A stretch of DNA of 64,000 nt. It comes from Vagococcus luciliae (lineage in GTDB: Bacteria; Bacillota; Bacilli; Lactobacillales; Vagococcaceae). Positions 24,467 through 33,126 of the stretch are shown piece after piece (the stretch's first letter is position 1; each line of letters opens with the position of its first letter). The stretch covers positions 1,553,001 through 1,617,000 of the forward strand of contig NZ_CP102451.1 in NCBI RefSeq assembly GCF_024637875.1, in the 5' to 3' direction. Under the pieces are notes generated by a model. That model ran no database searches. It was given only the letters and a program-made list of their open reading frames with translations, and was not told the DNA's origin. The position numbers were made by a program, and so were the translations under genes.

Positions 24467-25690
24467 ATGGAATCAAAAGATGCACACGAGAATTTAACCT
24501 TAAAAAAGGTCGAACTAAAATATTTGAAACAATTTAATGAGTTACTTCGTTATGTCTTTCAAGTCACTGACTCTGATATTGAGGAGAGTGGCTATGAAGA
24601 TGAATCTGAAATTATTCGTGCCAAACGTCCTGTCTTACGTGAAGCAGATGTTTATGGTTGGTTTACTCAAGATGATGAGTTAATTTCTCAATTAGCTATC
24701 TATCCTTGTGAGGTTAACATCCATGATACTGTCTATGAAATGGCTGGTTTAACTGGTGTTGGAACGTACCCAGAATACACAAACATGGGATTAATGAGTG
24801 ATTTGATTAAATTAGGTTTAGATAAAATGCGTGATAATAAGCAATGGATTTCTTATCTCTACCCTTATAATATCCCTTACTACCGTCGTAAAGGGTGGGA
24901 AATTATGTCTGATAAAATATCCTTTGAAATCAAAGATACTCAGCTACCTAAAATCGTTGATGTGCCTGGTTATGTTGAACGCGAGGATATTGACCATGAA
25001 GATGTTTACAAAGTCTATGACGCATTTGCTGAACAAAACCATGGTGCAATGATTCGTTCTGATTTAAACTGGGAAGAATATTGGCGTTGGGAAAATGAAG
25101 AAGAACGGACAGCCGCTATTTATTATAGCGCAGATGGCGATCCTTGTGGGGTTTGTTTTTATTGGATAGCTGAAGAAGTGTTTCATATCAAAGAGATGTT
25201 TTACTTAAACCAAGAAGCCAGAAAAGGTCTTTGGAATTTTGTGTCTGCCCATTTTTCAATGATCGACCGTGTTGTTGGTGCTACTTATAAAAATGAGCCA
25301 ATTGCCTTTTTATTTGAAGACAGTGAAATAAAAGAATCCATTGAACCTTACTTTATGGCACGCATTGTAGATGTTGAGCAATTTATCAAACAGTATCCGT
25401 TTATCACTACGGGTAAGCCATTCCACTTTGTTGTGACTGATCCTATTGCTGAGTGGAATAATAACAACTTTAGTTTAATGTGGGATGAGGATAATCATTT
25501 GACTGTAACAAATGAAGCCATTGGAAATCCTGTTTATGTTGATATTCAGACACTCACCGCTCTTCTAATGAGTTATAAACGCCCGTCTTATCTGTATCGT
25601 ATCGAGCGATTAAAAACGGATAAAGAAACACTTAGAACCCTTGAGAGAATCATCCCTGACCAAGAAGCTTACTTTAGTGATTATTTCTGA
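24467..25690 (+). CDS. Eis-like GNAT acetyltransferase
   Basis: This 407-residue protein has the three-part layout of the Eis family: an N-terminal GNAT domain with GVGTYPEYTNMGLMSDL, a second GNAT-like fold, and a C-terminal sterol-carrier-protein-like domain. Mycobacterial Eis acetylates aminoglycosides and proteins; the substrates of Gram-positive coccal homologues are largely unknown. AGGAGA precedes the ATG. It is a single gene divergent from lepA and closed by a strong terminator. Confidence 0.8.
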   Translation: MESKDAHENLTLKKVELKYLKQFNELLRYVFQVTDSDIEESGYEDESEIIRAKRPVLREADVYGWFTQDDELISQLAIYPCEVNIHDTVYEMAGLTGVGTYPEYTNMGLMSDLIKLGLDKMRDNKQWISYLYPYNIPYYRRKGWEIMSDKISFEIKDTQLPKIVDVPGYVEREDIDHEDVYKVYDAFAEQNHGAMIRSDLNWEEYWRWENEEERTAAIYYSADGDPCGVCFYWIAEEVFHIKEMFYLNQEARKGLWNFVSAHFSMIDRVVGATYKNEPIAFLFEDSEIKESIEPYFMARIVDVEQFIKQYPFITTGKPFHFVVTDPIAEWNNNNFSLMWDEDNHLTVTNEAIGNPVYVDIQTLTALLMSYKRPSYLYRIERLKTDKETLRTLERIIPDQEAYFSDYF

Positions 25691-25709
25691 TAGGGTGTTG
25701 GATTTCATA

Positions 25710-25751
25710 AAAAAGGACTTAACAAGAATCGTATCTTGGTAAGTCCTTTTT
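25710..25751. terminator. Bidirectional terminator
   Basis: AAAAAGGACTT-type arms (25710-25727 and 25734-25751) pair over 18 positions with one mismatch. It separates the convergent Eis-like and DUF805 genes. Confidence 0.88.
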
Positions 25752-25752
25752 C

Positions 25753-26148
25753 CTATATATCAGATTGATTTATTGGCCATCTAGTTTGTTGTTTGCTTGG
25801 TAAAATTAATGTAATGAAGATAATAATATTACCAATAACAGGTAAAAGATAAAATAAAATCCACCAGTTGCTATGATCACGATCATGCAATCTTCTCGCA
25901 CGAACAGTAAAATTTGCTAACCAAATTAAAAAAGTTAGCACAACAAAAATAATCGTTACCGAATTCCACTCTTTAATGACCCTTGAACCGTCAGACATAA
26001 AATCAATATACTTATAAGTTCCTGTTAAACTAGTATAGAGAGCCAAAACAAAATAGTTAATCACTTGTGGCCACCAATATTGAGCTCGTGTAGATGAAGC
26101 ATTCATTACTGTCATATTATTCCAATATTCTTTATAAGCGTTTATCAT
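25753..26148 (-). CDS. DUF805 membrane protein
   Basis: This 131-residue protein has four membrane helices and the DUF805 signatures: an N-terminal YKEYWNN with RAQYWW, the central RARRLHDRDHSNWWIL motif, then a final helix and a basic tail. The ATG at 26148 follows AGGAGGTGA; an upstream in-frame start lacks this site. DUF805 proteins are inner-membrane proteins without an established function. The gene may share a transcript with the GTPase gene only if read through; their order is GTPase then DUF805, with a 57-bp gap. Confidence 0.8.
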   Translation of the reverse strand: MINAYKEYWNNMTVMNASSTRAQYWWPQVINYFVLALYTSLTGTYKYIDFMSDGSRVIKEWNSVTIIFVVLTFLIWLANFTVRARRLHDRDHSNWWILFYLLPVIGNIIIFITLILPSKQQTRWPINQSDI

Positions 26149-26205
26149 ATAATCACCTCCTATTTTTCCATTGTAAAACAACTTAACAATTAGTCAAACA
26201 TTATA

Positions 26206-27330
26206 TTATTTCGGTAAATAATTTGGTAACAGCTTTAATAATAAGTCTGTTAATGCATCAGGTGTCATAGTACTTAAATCAACCTGTCCTTTAATAACGA
26301 GTTCCATTAATTCTATATAGGCATACCCCAATGCACCAGTAATAACCATTCCGACACCACCAGATATAAGGCCTCCACCAAGTGTTCCAACACCAGGTAC
26401 TAGTTTAGCAATATTACCGGCTAGCGATTTTCCTGATATCATTGCAGCATAGACCCCTAACATACTAGTTAAAGCTGTTTCTATTTTTTGCTTATCAACT
26501 TCAATTCCATAAATTGAGGTGATTTTGGTCATCATCGCTGTTTGTGATGTCATCATTATCGGAGCATCTGCCCCAGGTACAGGAGCAAATCCCGTTCCAA
26601 AATTAGCGGCCATAGTAGCGGTCACAACTTTAACAGCCTCATTATGTTTGACTTTGATAGAAGCTTCTTGTGAATGGATAAATGACGCTTGTAACCCTTC
26701 AGGTAAAAGTTCAACAGTAGCATCAATTAATTCTTCAATCCCAAAGATGCCTTGATGTTCTGTTTGCTTTGCTAGCACTAATATAATATCAAAGGAAGAG
26801 TCGATTAATTTTTCTATTTCATTTTTTAAAAGAGTAGCTTCTTTTATGTCAAAGCATTTTGTCAATACAATAATAACAGGTAACTTTTGATCAACTAACC
26901 ACTTGATAAATGATATTTCAGCCTCTTCAATCCTAGCACCTGATCCAGAAATAACATACCACACAACATGGACATCATCGTCTGTTGTTTCAGTTGCTTG
27001 AACTTTTTTTATTAGTTGTTGAATAGGATTTCGTTTGAATGATTTGACCACGCTTTTTATATCAAACCCCATCTTACTAATTTCAAATCCTACAGTATCA
27101 TAAATTCTAACAGGAAAATTTTTCTGTTCAATCAAATGAATATCCTCTGTAACAGGTTTACCAACGCCCGTTTTTACTAAATCTTCACCAAATACCGTAT
27201 TAATCAGTGTGGATTTTCCAACGCCACTTTTTCCAGCAATCAAGAGATTAACCTTTTTTAGCTCTTTATTTTCTTTCTTAACATTATTAAATGTTTCTTC
27301 AACATATTTTTTATAATTCGCTTGATCCAT
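26206..27330 (-). CDS. Era/IRG-like GTPase with C-terminal membrane-associated domain
   Basis: This 374-residue protein has a G domain (about 25-205) with P-loop AGKSGVGKSTLIN, DTVG as G3 and TKCFD in the place of the G4 motif. From about 225 it has a hydrophobic helical region (MAANFGTGFAPVPGADAPIM, then LVPGVGTLGGGLISGGVGMV) like the DUF697/YcjF-type domains that associate with membranes. The combination is known in many bacteria, sometimes in stress or defence contexts, with unclear function. AGAGG precedes the ATG. Confidence 0.75.
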   Translation of the reverse strand: MDQANYKKYVEETFNNVKKENKELKKVNLLIAGKSGVGKSTLINTVFGEDLVKTGVGKPVTEDIHLIEQKNFPVRIYDTVGFEISKMGFDIKSVVKSFKRNPIQQLIKKVQATETTDDDVHVVWYVISGSGARIEEAEISFIKWLVDQKLPVIIVLTKCFDIKEATLLKNEIEKLIDSSFDIILVLAKQTEHQGIFGIEELIDATVELLPEGLQASFIHSQEASIKVKHNEAVKVVTATMAANFGTGFAPVPGADAPIMMTSQTAMMTKITSIYGIEVDKQKIETALTSMLGVYAAMISGKSLAGNIAKLVPGVGTLGGGLISGGVGMVITGALGYAYIELMELVIKGQVDLSTMTPDALTDLLLKLLPNYLPK

Positions 27331-27831
27331 GTTCTTTTACCTCTCTTTATAAAAAAATATTAACTGGATACACAATATTATTATCTATACTTTTATTATA
27401 ATATAGAGAATCTTTTAAGTATAATTATCTAACTTAATCAATGGTAAGTTTTCATTTAATCTCCTGATAAGTTGTCATATTGATTTTTAAAGTTTTAACA
27501 TCGATTACTTCCTGTAAACCTTATCTACCTATCTATTAATTTCTGTTTTCTAAATGATTTGTTTTGGAGAATCTTCCTTTGAACTTTCAGTTACTGATGT
27601 TGAGGATATAGATATTTGAGTTAATTTTCCAACATCTTTTCTACAGAATATTCTATCTTAGGTGTCCGACTACAACAAACCAATAATCTTATCTTTATTA
27701 TTCTCATATATTCCCTCTTTTAAATGATATTGTATCTAATTTGTATAGATAGATTATTATCAGAAATCGTTATTTCTTCTTTTACACCCACTCATGATGT
27801 TTTTGGTTATTAATCGTTTCAAATACAAAAA
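27331..27831. other. Gene-poor stretch upstream of the GTPase gene
   Basis: About 500 bp hold only the remnant at 27550-27707 and the presumed promoter of the GTPase gene. No intact gene or RNA was recognised. Confidence 0.45.
27550..27707 (-). pseudogene. Decayed small (lipo)protein gene remnant
   Basis: An ATG at 27707 behind AAAGAGGG opens a 28-codon frame (MRIIKIRLLVCCSRTPKIEY). It stops at 27621, but a neighbouring frame continues with LTQISISSTSVTESSKEDS to a stop at 27550. The hydrophobic start with CC and the Ser/Thr/Glu-rich continuation look like the beginning of a lipoprotein broken by a frameshift. Family and original length are unknown. Confidence 0.35.
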
Positions 27832-27874
27832 ACACCAATCTATGACGAGATTTCCACTCATCATAAATTGATGT
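27832..27874 (-). terminator. Terminator after the thioester adhesin gene
   Basis: An 18-bp stem with several G-U pairs forms on the minus strand (arms 27874-27857 and 27849-27832), followed by TTTTTT. It starts about 15 bp after the adhesin stop. Confidence 0.85.
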
Positions 27875-27889
27875 TTATAAAAATGAATT

Positions 27890-30223
27890 TTAGTGTTTTC
27901 TTCTAATATAAAAAGCACCCATTGACATTAATAATATGCCTGCTCCATAGAAAATAGGACTCATTGAACGGGCTTCACCTGTACTTGGTAAATTTGGTTT
28001 ATTATTATTTGTTGTGCCATTTCCACTTGTTGTACCACTTCCATTAGTTCCTGGTACTTTTGATACATTGTGAGAGTTTGTCAAAGTGATATGTCCTTTA
28101 CCATCATCTGAGACAGTAGCAGTATAGCCTTTTGGTACATCCACTTCTTTTACTGTATACTCAATGGTTTTACCATTTTTCTTTTCATCTAACTCTTTCC
28201 AAGTATATTGCCACTTGTTTCCTTCGTTTAGTGTCACAGGCTTACTTGATTCTTTGCCATCGGCATAGAGTTGAACGCTAATATCTTGTGGACGAATACC
28301 ATCTTGGTTGTTTGAGTCACTCCAATGTTTTGATACAGTGACACTTGTTTTTCCTGGTGTGTAACTATTTGTAATGTTATTGTCTTTGATTGAGACGGTG
28401 TAGTCAGGCACACTGTCTTCGTTAACCGTATAAACAATTGGTTCGCCATTTTTATATTTATCTAAGTCGCTAAACGTATAAGCCCAATTATCTTTTTTAG
28501 TCACTGTTTTCGAGTCAACTTTAACGCCATTTGCCAATAAGTTTACCTTGATTGATTCTGGGCGTTTACCATCTTGATTATTGGCATCGTTCCATGTTTT
28601 CTTACCGGAAATTTCTGTTTTTTCTGGTTCATGAGAGTTTGTGATTAAACTATTCCCATTGGCATCATCTGAGACAGTAGCAGTATAGCCTTTTGGTACA
28701 TCCGCTTCTTTTACTGTATACTCAATAGTTTTACCATTTTTCTTTTCATCTAACTCTTTCCAAGTATGTTGCCACTTGTTTCCTTCGTTTAGTGTCACAG
28801 GCTTACCTGATTCTTTGCCATCAGCATAGAGTTGAACGCTAATATCTTGCGGGCGAATACCATCTTGGTTGTTTGAATCATTCCAAACTTTTTCTCCTTC
28901 AATATTTACTTTTTCTGGTGTATGTTCATTTTTTAAATATAAAGCTTTACCATCATCGGTCGCTTGAATACTTAAATTGTAGTCTTTAGAATCAAATTCT
29001 TCCCTAACGGTATAATAGGCAGTTTGACCATTTTCATTTTTTAATGGAAGATTTTTCCAAATATATTCCCAATCATTTGCTTCATCTAGATATTTAATGT
29101 CTCCAAATTTTGTTTCTTTTCCAGAGGTAATACTTTCAGATTGGTCAAAACTGTAAGGTTGGTCACTTTGATATAGCTGTACTGCTAATTTCTGAGGTCT
29201 TAAACCATCTTGATTATCTCGATCGTCCCAATGCTTTAATACTGAAAATGACGTTTCAGCACTATCAAAATCAATACTAGCACGAGTAACTAATCTTTTT
29301 TCTATTGGTTGTAAGGTCCCAATTGGCTGTAGAATCGGTTTAGCATAGTAGACAACATAATAAGATTCTTTACTTCTAATAAGAGTATCAATATTACAAT
29401 ATAATTCTGAATCAGATGCTTTATTTTCATCAATAATTTTTTTAGGAATGCTTATTTTTATTGTTCTACTTGCAAAATCTGGCTGGGTTGAGACCTCATT
29501 TGTGATATCCGTTACTTTTCCATCATTAAGTAATTGAACTTCAATATTGGTATCTTTATCATCAATTTCAACTAGTTTTTCTGTTTCAGCATCCATATTG
29601 TCTTCAAAGAGCATATTGTAGTAATAATTATCTTTATCTTCCCCGTTTGGAATAATCTCTTTAACGTTTATTTCTATATTGTCTATTTTATTGATGATTT
29701 GTTGATAACTATCACTATCATCTGTTTTTTCTTTTGCTTCTTCATATAATTGTTGAATCAAAGGATTTGATTCAATCACAATATTACTAAAATTTGCTCC
29801 GGTTAATTTCCATATAGCGATTTGTGTCGCAGTATACCTCGTTAAATTATTCGCTTGTTGATAATCAGGTACATTATTTACAGGACTATCTTTATCAATA
29901 TTTGTATAATAATTTTGCATCAACCATAGAACTGGACCAGATAGTTTTTTACTTGTATCTAACGTATAATCAACATTATTAGGATAGTATCTACCTTCAT
30001 CTAAACAAAAATAAATATTTTGATCATCATCTGTCAAGGTATATAATCTTGAAGGCATCAAATTTAAATTATTTAAATGAACATCCGGATTATCTTTCAA
30101 ATTAATATCAAGTCTAACATTTTTTTTTGGCTCATCTGGTAATTTACTTGCTTCAGCTTGAATATTAGACATTGAAAAAATAATTCCTACTACTAAAAAT
30201 AAGAAAATCGATATTTTTTTCAT
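27890..30223 (-). CDS. LPXTG adhesin with thioester (TQXA) domain and Cna-B repeats
   Basis: This 777-residue surface protein starts at the ATG at 30223 behind AGAGGGAT; an upstream in-frame start adds residues that would spoil the signal peptide. Residues 1-25 are a signal peptide. A thioester domain follows, with Cys73 (IYFCLDEG) and Gln134 (TATQIAIW), the pair expected to form an internal Cys-Gln thioester that can bond covalently to host targets. Four Cna-B-type beta domains follow (each with W-x-D-x-x-N-Q-D-G-x-R-P). The sortase motif LPSTG at 745, a hydrophobic helix and RRKH end the protein. Cna-B repeats 2 and 4 are almost identical in DNA. No sortase or pilin gene is nearby. Confidence 0.9.
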   Translation of the reverse strand: MKKISIFLFLVVGIIFSMSNIQAEASKLPDEPKKNVRLDINLKDNPDVHLNNLNLMPSRLYTLTDDDQNIYFCLDEGRYYPNNVDYTLDTSKKLSGPVLWLMQNYYTNIDKDSPVNNVPDYQQANNLTRYTATQIAIWKLTGANFSNIVIESNPLIQQLYEEAKEKTDDSDSYQQIINKIDNIEINVKEIIPNGEDKDNYYYNMLFEDNMDAETEKLVEIDDKDTNIEVQLLNDGKVTDITNEVSTQPDFASRTIKISIPKKIIDENKASDSELYCNIDTLIRSKESYYVVYYAKPILQPIGTLQPIEKRLVTRASIDFDSAETSFSVLKHWDDRDNQDGLRPQKLAVQLYQSDQPYSFDQSESITSGKETKFGDIKYLDEANDWEYIWKNLPLKNENGQTAYYTVREEFDSKDYNLSIQATDDGKALYLKNEHTPEKVNIEGEKVWNDSNNQDGIRPQDISVQLYADGKESGKPVTLNEGNKWQHTWKELDEKKNGKTIEYTVKEADVPKGYTATVSDDANGNSLITNSHEPEKTEISGKKTWNDANNQDGKRPESIKVNLLANGVKVDSKTVTKKDNWAYTFSDLDKYKNGEPIVYTVNEDSVPDYTVSIKDNNITNSYTPGKTSVTVSKHWSDSNNQDGIRPQDISVQLYADGKESSKPVTLNEGNKWQYTWKELDEKKNGKTIEYTVKEVDVPKGYTATVSDDGKGHITLTNSHNVSKVPGTNGSGTTSGNGTTNNNKPNLPSTGEARSMSPIFYGAGILLMSMGAFYIRRKH
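28102..28315. repeat. 214-bp direct repeat, copy 1 (Cna-B domain 4)
   Basis: Nearly identical to 28663-28876. The offset is 561 bp, exactly 187 codons, so unequal crossing-over would delete or add two Cna-B domains in frame. Confidence 0.85.
28663..28876. repeat. 214-bp direct repeat, copy 2 (Cna-B domain 2)
   Basis: Partner of the repeat at 28102-28315, with only a handful of base differences. The Cna-B domain between them is clearly diverged, which points to recent duplication or gene conversion. Confidence 0.85.
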
Positions 30224-30369
30224 ATTTATCCCTCTTTTTTTATATATTTGGTTATATTTTAATCTAAAAAACAACAATTAAACAATATAATTGCCACTAA
30301 TATTAAAAAAGTTTCATTTTTTGTTATTTAGTCATTAATAGAGACATTTTAACACCTTTATAGTAACAA

Positions 30370-30417
30370 AAACTCTCTCTTTATGACAAGAATAAACTTA
30401 TCATAAAGAGAGAGTTT
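30370..30417 (-). terminator. Hairpin terminator
   Basis: A 21-bp stem with one mismatch (30370-30390 with 30397-30417) is followed on the minus strand by TTTTTG. It lies just after the remnant at 30426-30600 and ahead of the adhesin gene, so the adhesin needs its own promoter. Confidence 0.8.
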
Positions 30418-30425
30418 GAATCTTT

Positions 30426-30600
30426 TTAGCTTATTTTATTACTAATTAGTGACTTTCCATTAGTTGCAATCATTTGTTTCACTACTTCTTCATTCCAATA
30501 GGCAATTCAAATAATGTATTATCATATCGTTTAAGATGTTCTATCTATAACGTACCACACTGAGAACAACCAATAACCGATTTACATATCTTTTCTCAGC
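30426..30600 (-). pseudogene. Decayed gene remnant with zinc-ribbon-like start
   Basis: On the minus strand one frame reads KICKSVIGCSQCGTL, a stop, then IEHLKRYDNTLFELPIG. After a shift of frame it continues NEEVVKQMIATNGKSLISN to a stop at 30426-30428 just before a terminator. A CxxC motif, an in-frame stop and one frameshift mark it as broken. I do not recognise the family. Confidence 0.45.
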
Positions 30601-30618
30601 GCTAATAAATAGTTGGTA

Positions 30619-30849
30619 TTATAATTTTTTTCGTTCGTTTTCTTTAGCTATATTTTTTTGTAGGTCTTTGACAAAATCTTTTGTATCAATCATACTTGCC
30701 CTATTTTCAATCGTTGCACCTTTATTTATACCACCTAATCCTGTATTAACCATCTTTCCCCATCCTTTTAATGGGTCTTTTCCTTTTGCTCGTAATTTAT
30801 CATTTTTTAACCGTATTTTTTCTGATTTTAAGAGCTTTTTATCTGTCAT
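30619..30849 (-). CDS. Small basic protein of unknown function
   Basis: This 76-residue, lysine-rich protein has no membrane helix. Its central part is KGWGKMVNTGLGGINKGATIENR, and charged helices lie on both sides. GAGGG stands at good distance before the ATG, which supports translation. I do not recognise the family. It is the gene just upstream of the remnant at 30426-30600, and a plus-strand reading of the same DNA has no such signals. Confidence 0.6.
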   Translation of the reverse strand: MTDKKLLKSEKIRLKNDKLRAKGKDPLKGWGKMVNTGLGGINKGATIENRASMIDTKDFVKDLQKNIAKENERKKL

Positions 30850-31014
30850 GATTAAACCCTCATTTCTTTTTAATTATTATACCATAATTAAATATGCCAA
30901 TCTTCGTTTATTGAATTCAATGAGCGTTCCCTCAACTGCTCTTACTTAGACTATTACTGAAAAAATATGATAAAAAAGAAAAACCTACCCTATAAAGATA
31001 AATTTTCTTAGATT

Positions 31015-31341
31015 TCATATAAACATATCAATGACCTCTACAACATCTATCCAGGTCAACATGTCACATTGCTCGATTTTTTCTAAATGACGTTTTGTAA
31101 AATCAATCGATCGTAACTGGTGGGTGACAATTTCACCTTCTACTTGTTGTGGCTGTTTAATCGTCACGTAAGTAGAAAAATCTCTATTTGTTGACGTGAT
31201 GGGACACACCAAACAAAAACCAGTATGCTGATTAAATTCGTCTCGACTAACAACTAAAGCTGGTCGACGTTTTTTAATTTCTTTACCTTTTGATGGATCA
31301 AAGTCCATCCAGACAATATCCTTCTGTTTTGGCGTGTTCAT
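31015..31341 (-). CDS. mazF: MazF/PemK-type endoribonuclease toxin
   Basis: This 108-residue protein has the MazF/PemK fold. The N-terminal KQKDIVWMDFDPSKGKEIKKRRPALVVS carries the conserved arginine before PALV. PITST and the later QLRSIDF with catalytic-loop residues also fit. Such toxins cleave mRNA at short sequences when the antitoxin is degraded. The ATG directly abuts the mazE stop, typical of coupled toxin-antitoxin genes. The cleavage sequence cannot be read from the protein. Confidence 0.9.
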   Translation of the reverse strand: MNTPKQKDIVWMDFDPSKGKEIKKRRPALVVSRDEFNQHTGFCLVCPITSTNRDFSTYVTIKQPQQVEGEIVTHQLRSIDFTKRHLEKIEQCDMLTWIDVVEVIDMFI

Positions 31342-31575
31342 TTAGTGCTCGTCCCCTTCAGACATCATAATATCCCACTCAGTATCTTCTTGTACCACAG
31401 AATCTCTAAAACCTGCCCAATCCTTAGCATCTTTAAAAATATCTTCTTTTTTAGGTTTTAAAATATAGGCCTCTCCAACTTTAGTAATAGTAAACGTATC
31501 TCCTACTTCAGGAGAAATATCTTTAGGGAAAATAGCACCAACAGAATTTCCAATTTTTCTAGCGACTGTTTCCAT
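31342..31575 (-). CDS. mazE: MazE-like antitoxin with AbrB/SpoVT domain
   Basis: This short antitoxin (77 residues from the ATG at 31575) starts with the AbrB-type DNA-binding hairpin (ARKIGNSVGAIFPKDI, then GDTFTITKVGEAYILKP). It ends in an acidic tail (EDTEWDIMMSEGDEH) that should wrap the toxin. An ATG three codons upstream lies directly on the AGGAG site, so the later ATG is preferred. The protein should neutralise MazF and repress the operon. Confidence 0.85.
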   Translation of the reverse strand: METVARKIGNSVGAIFPKDISPEVGDTFTITKVGEAYILKPKKEDIFKDAKDWAGFRDSVVQEDTEWDIMMSEGDEH

Positions 31576-31650
31576 TACTTTCATCTCCTATTCACTTGTT
31601 AAACTAAGTATAACTAGATTTAACAATCTTGTCAAAGATATTCCGTATAC

Positions 31651-32895
31651 CTATGATAATGACATGCTATTGTTATAAACTTCCCATTTCTTTTTTAAAC
31701 GATTCATTTTTTGTCTATTTGACATATGACTTGGTTCTTTCTTTACATCTTTTAAAAATACCCATTCACCAAATCTTTTGAGAGTTCTCCTCATTGCTTC
31801 TTGTTGTGTAAAACCTTCAGATATATATTTATTAATATAGTGATATTGACCTGAGAGTTTAATAATTTTTGGATTAATTGTTTTGTGTGATATATTAATT
31901 TGATAAGTATCAAAACAATGACTGAGCCTCGAGTAAGCTCCTCTATAAGTTAAAATATTGTTATTTGTACCGTTATTTTTAGCAACTTTTAAAAGATATT
32001 CACTTTTATTTAACATCTTAATATCCTCATGACCAAATCTGTTTTGCAAAATATACTTTTCATGGATAACATTACTTATAGCATGTCGAATTTCATTATC
32101 TATATGAATTATTCTTGAGTTATTATCTTCTTTTTCAATTTTAATTTCATTATTTTTAATGTTTAATTCTTTGAGATACCTAATTTCATCTTTTTCCTCA
32201 ATACGACTAAAAGTTAGTCCTTCAAATATAAGTAGCGGAATGATACCATTCTGTGCATTTTTTGAAATATTAAATAATTTTAATAATTCTTCTTTGGTAA
32301 TAGGTTCATCAACTAAAAAAATATTTCTAAATCTATCTGATTTAAAATAAATTTCCCAACCTAAACTATTTAATTCAACTTTAATGAATTCTTCTAAAAA
32401 AAGTTGTATTTCCATAAATACTTTAACTCTAAATCTCATACCATAATATGATGTATCATTAAAAACAACTGGAATAATATCAGTTACTTCATTTTTATTA
32501 GCCATGTATATAGGTTTATTTGAAATAGATTCAACTTCTTCCACCCAATCTAAAACTCGATATGCATAGTTTAATGATGATTCTGTTTCCCATAATTCTG
32601 ATAAGTTACTAAGAAATACTTTCTTAGAGCTGTCACCGTAAGTGAAGATAATTTCATTGTCATTCATATCTAAAATCTCAAAAATAATATTTTCTTCGTT
32701 ATATTTGACAATTTCTTTATCTAGTTCAACTGCTAATTCTTTTAAAATTTTACGTCTGTTTTTTTCATTTTTGTCATATTCTTCTGGTTCGGTACCTCTC
32801 TTTAATAACTCATTTAATAGAGTTTTTATTTTTGTTTTTTTTGTTTTTTTTAACAATTTTGAACAATTATTAATATTAATTTTTAACTCATACAT
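31651..32895 (-). CDS. Orphan 414-residue protein, possible HEPN-like motif
   Basis: No known domain was recognised. The protein is soluble, very rich in Asn, Ile, Lys and Glu, with a basic N-terminus (residues 14-50), and its DNA is more AT-rich than the housekeeping genes, which suggests transfer. Residues 267-278 read NEIRHAISNVIH, resembling the (R)NAIAH motif of HEPN nucleases but with Arg270 and His278 separated by seven residues instead of four to six. The C-terminus has an amphipathic stretch (EGFTQQEAMRRTLKRFGEW) and a basic end. It lies directly upstream of mazEF in the same direction with a 75-bp gap. An abortive-infection or mobile-element role is conceivable but unproven. Confidence 0.55.
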   Translation of the reverse strand: MYELKININNCSKLLKKTKKTKIKTLLNELLKRGTEPEEYDKNEKNRRKILKELAVELDKEIVKYNEENIIFEILDMNDNEIIFTYGDSSKKVFLSNLSELWETESSLNYAYRVLDWVEEVESISNKPIYMANKNEVTDIIPVVFNDTSYYGMRFRVKVFMEIQLFLEEFIKVELNSLGWEIYFKSDRFRNIFLVDEPITKEELLKLFNISKNAQNGIIPLLIFEGLTFSRIEEKDEIRYLKELNIKNNEIKIEKEDNNSRIIHIDNEIRHAISNVIHEKYILQNRFGHEDIKMLNKSEYLLKVAKNNGTNNNILTYRGAYSRLSHCFDTYQINISHKTINPKIIKLSGQYHYINKYISEGFTQQEAMRRTLKRFGEWVFLKDVKKEPSHMSNRQKMNRLKKKWEVYNNSMSLS

Positions 32896-33009
32896 ATTTT
32901 ATCTCTCTTTAATTGTATTTTATTATATCTTTTTATTCCTATCAGTTTGTGAACGTTTGATCTTTTTAACACTTTAAGAAAAGTATACTTATTTACTTAA
33001 AATAAAAAA

Positions 33010-33034
33010 TCTAGAAAATTATATATTTTCTAGA
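33010..33034 (-). terminator. Terminator after the phn operon
   Basis: TCTAGAAAA and TTTTCTAGA pair around a 7-base AT loop, with TTTTTT following on the minus strand. A weaker hairpin (ATCATTC/GAATGAT, 33092-33115) lies closer to the last gene. Confidence 0.75.
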
Positions 33035-33126
33035 TACTAAATTATACATTTCAACTCTTACAATATTAGTTAGCAAGAAACGTAAAAATAAATCATTCAA
33101 GGTTTTAAGAATGATAAGGTTTGGTT

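Noticed and set aside
27890-30849. The adhesin region as a pilus operon or pathogenicity island.
   Set aside because: No sortase C, second pilin, integrase or attachment repeats are present; only a single LPXTG protein and decayed fragments.
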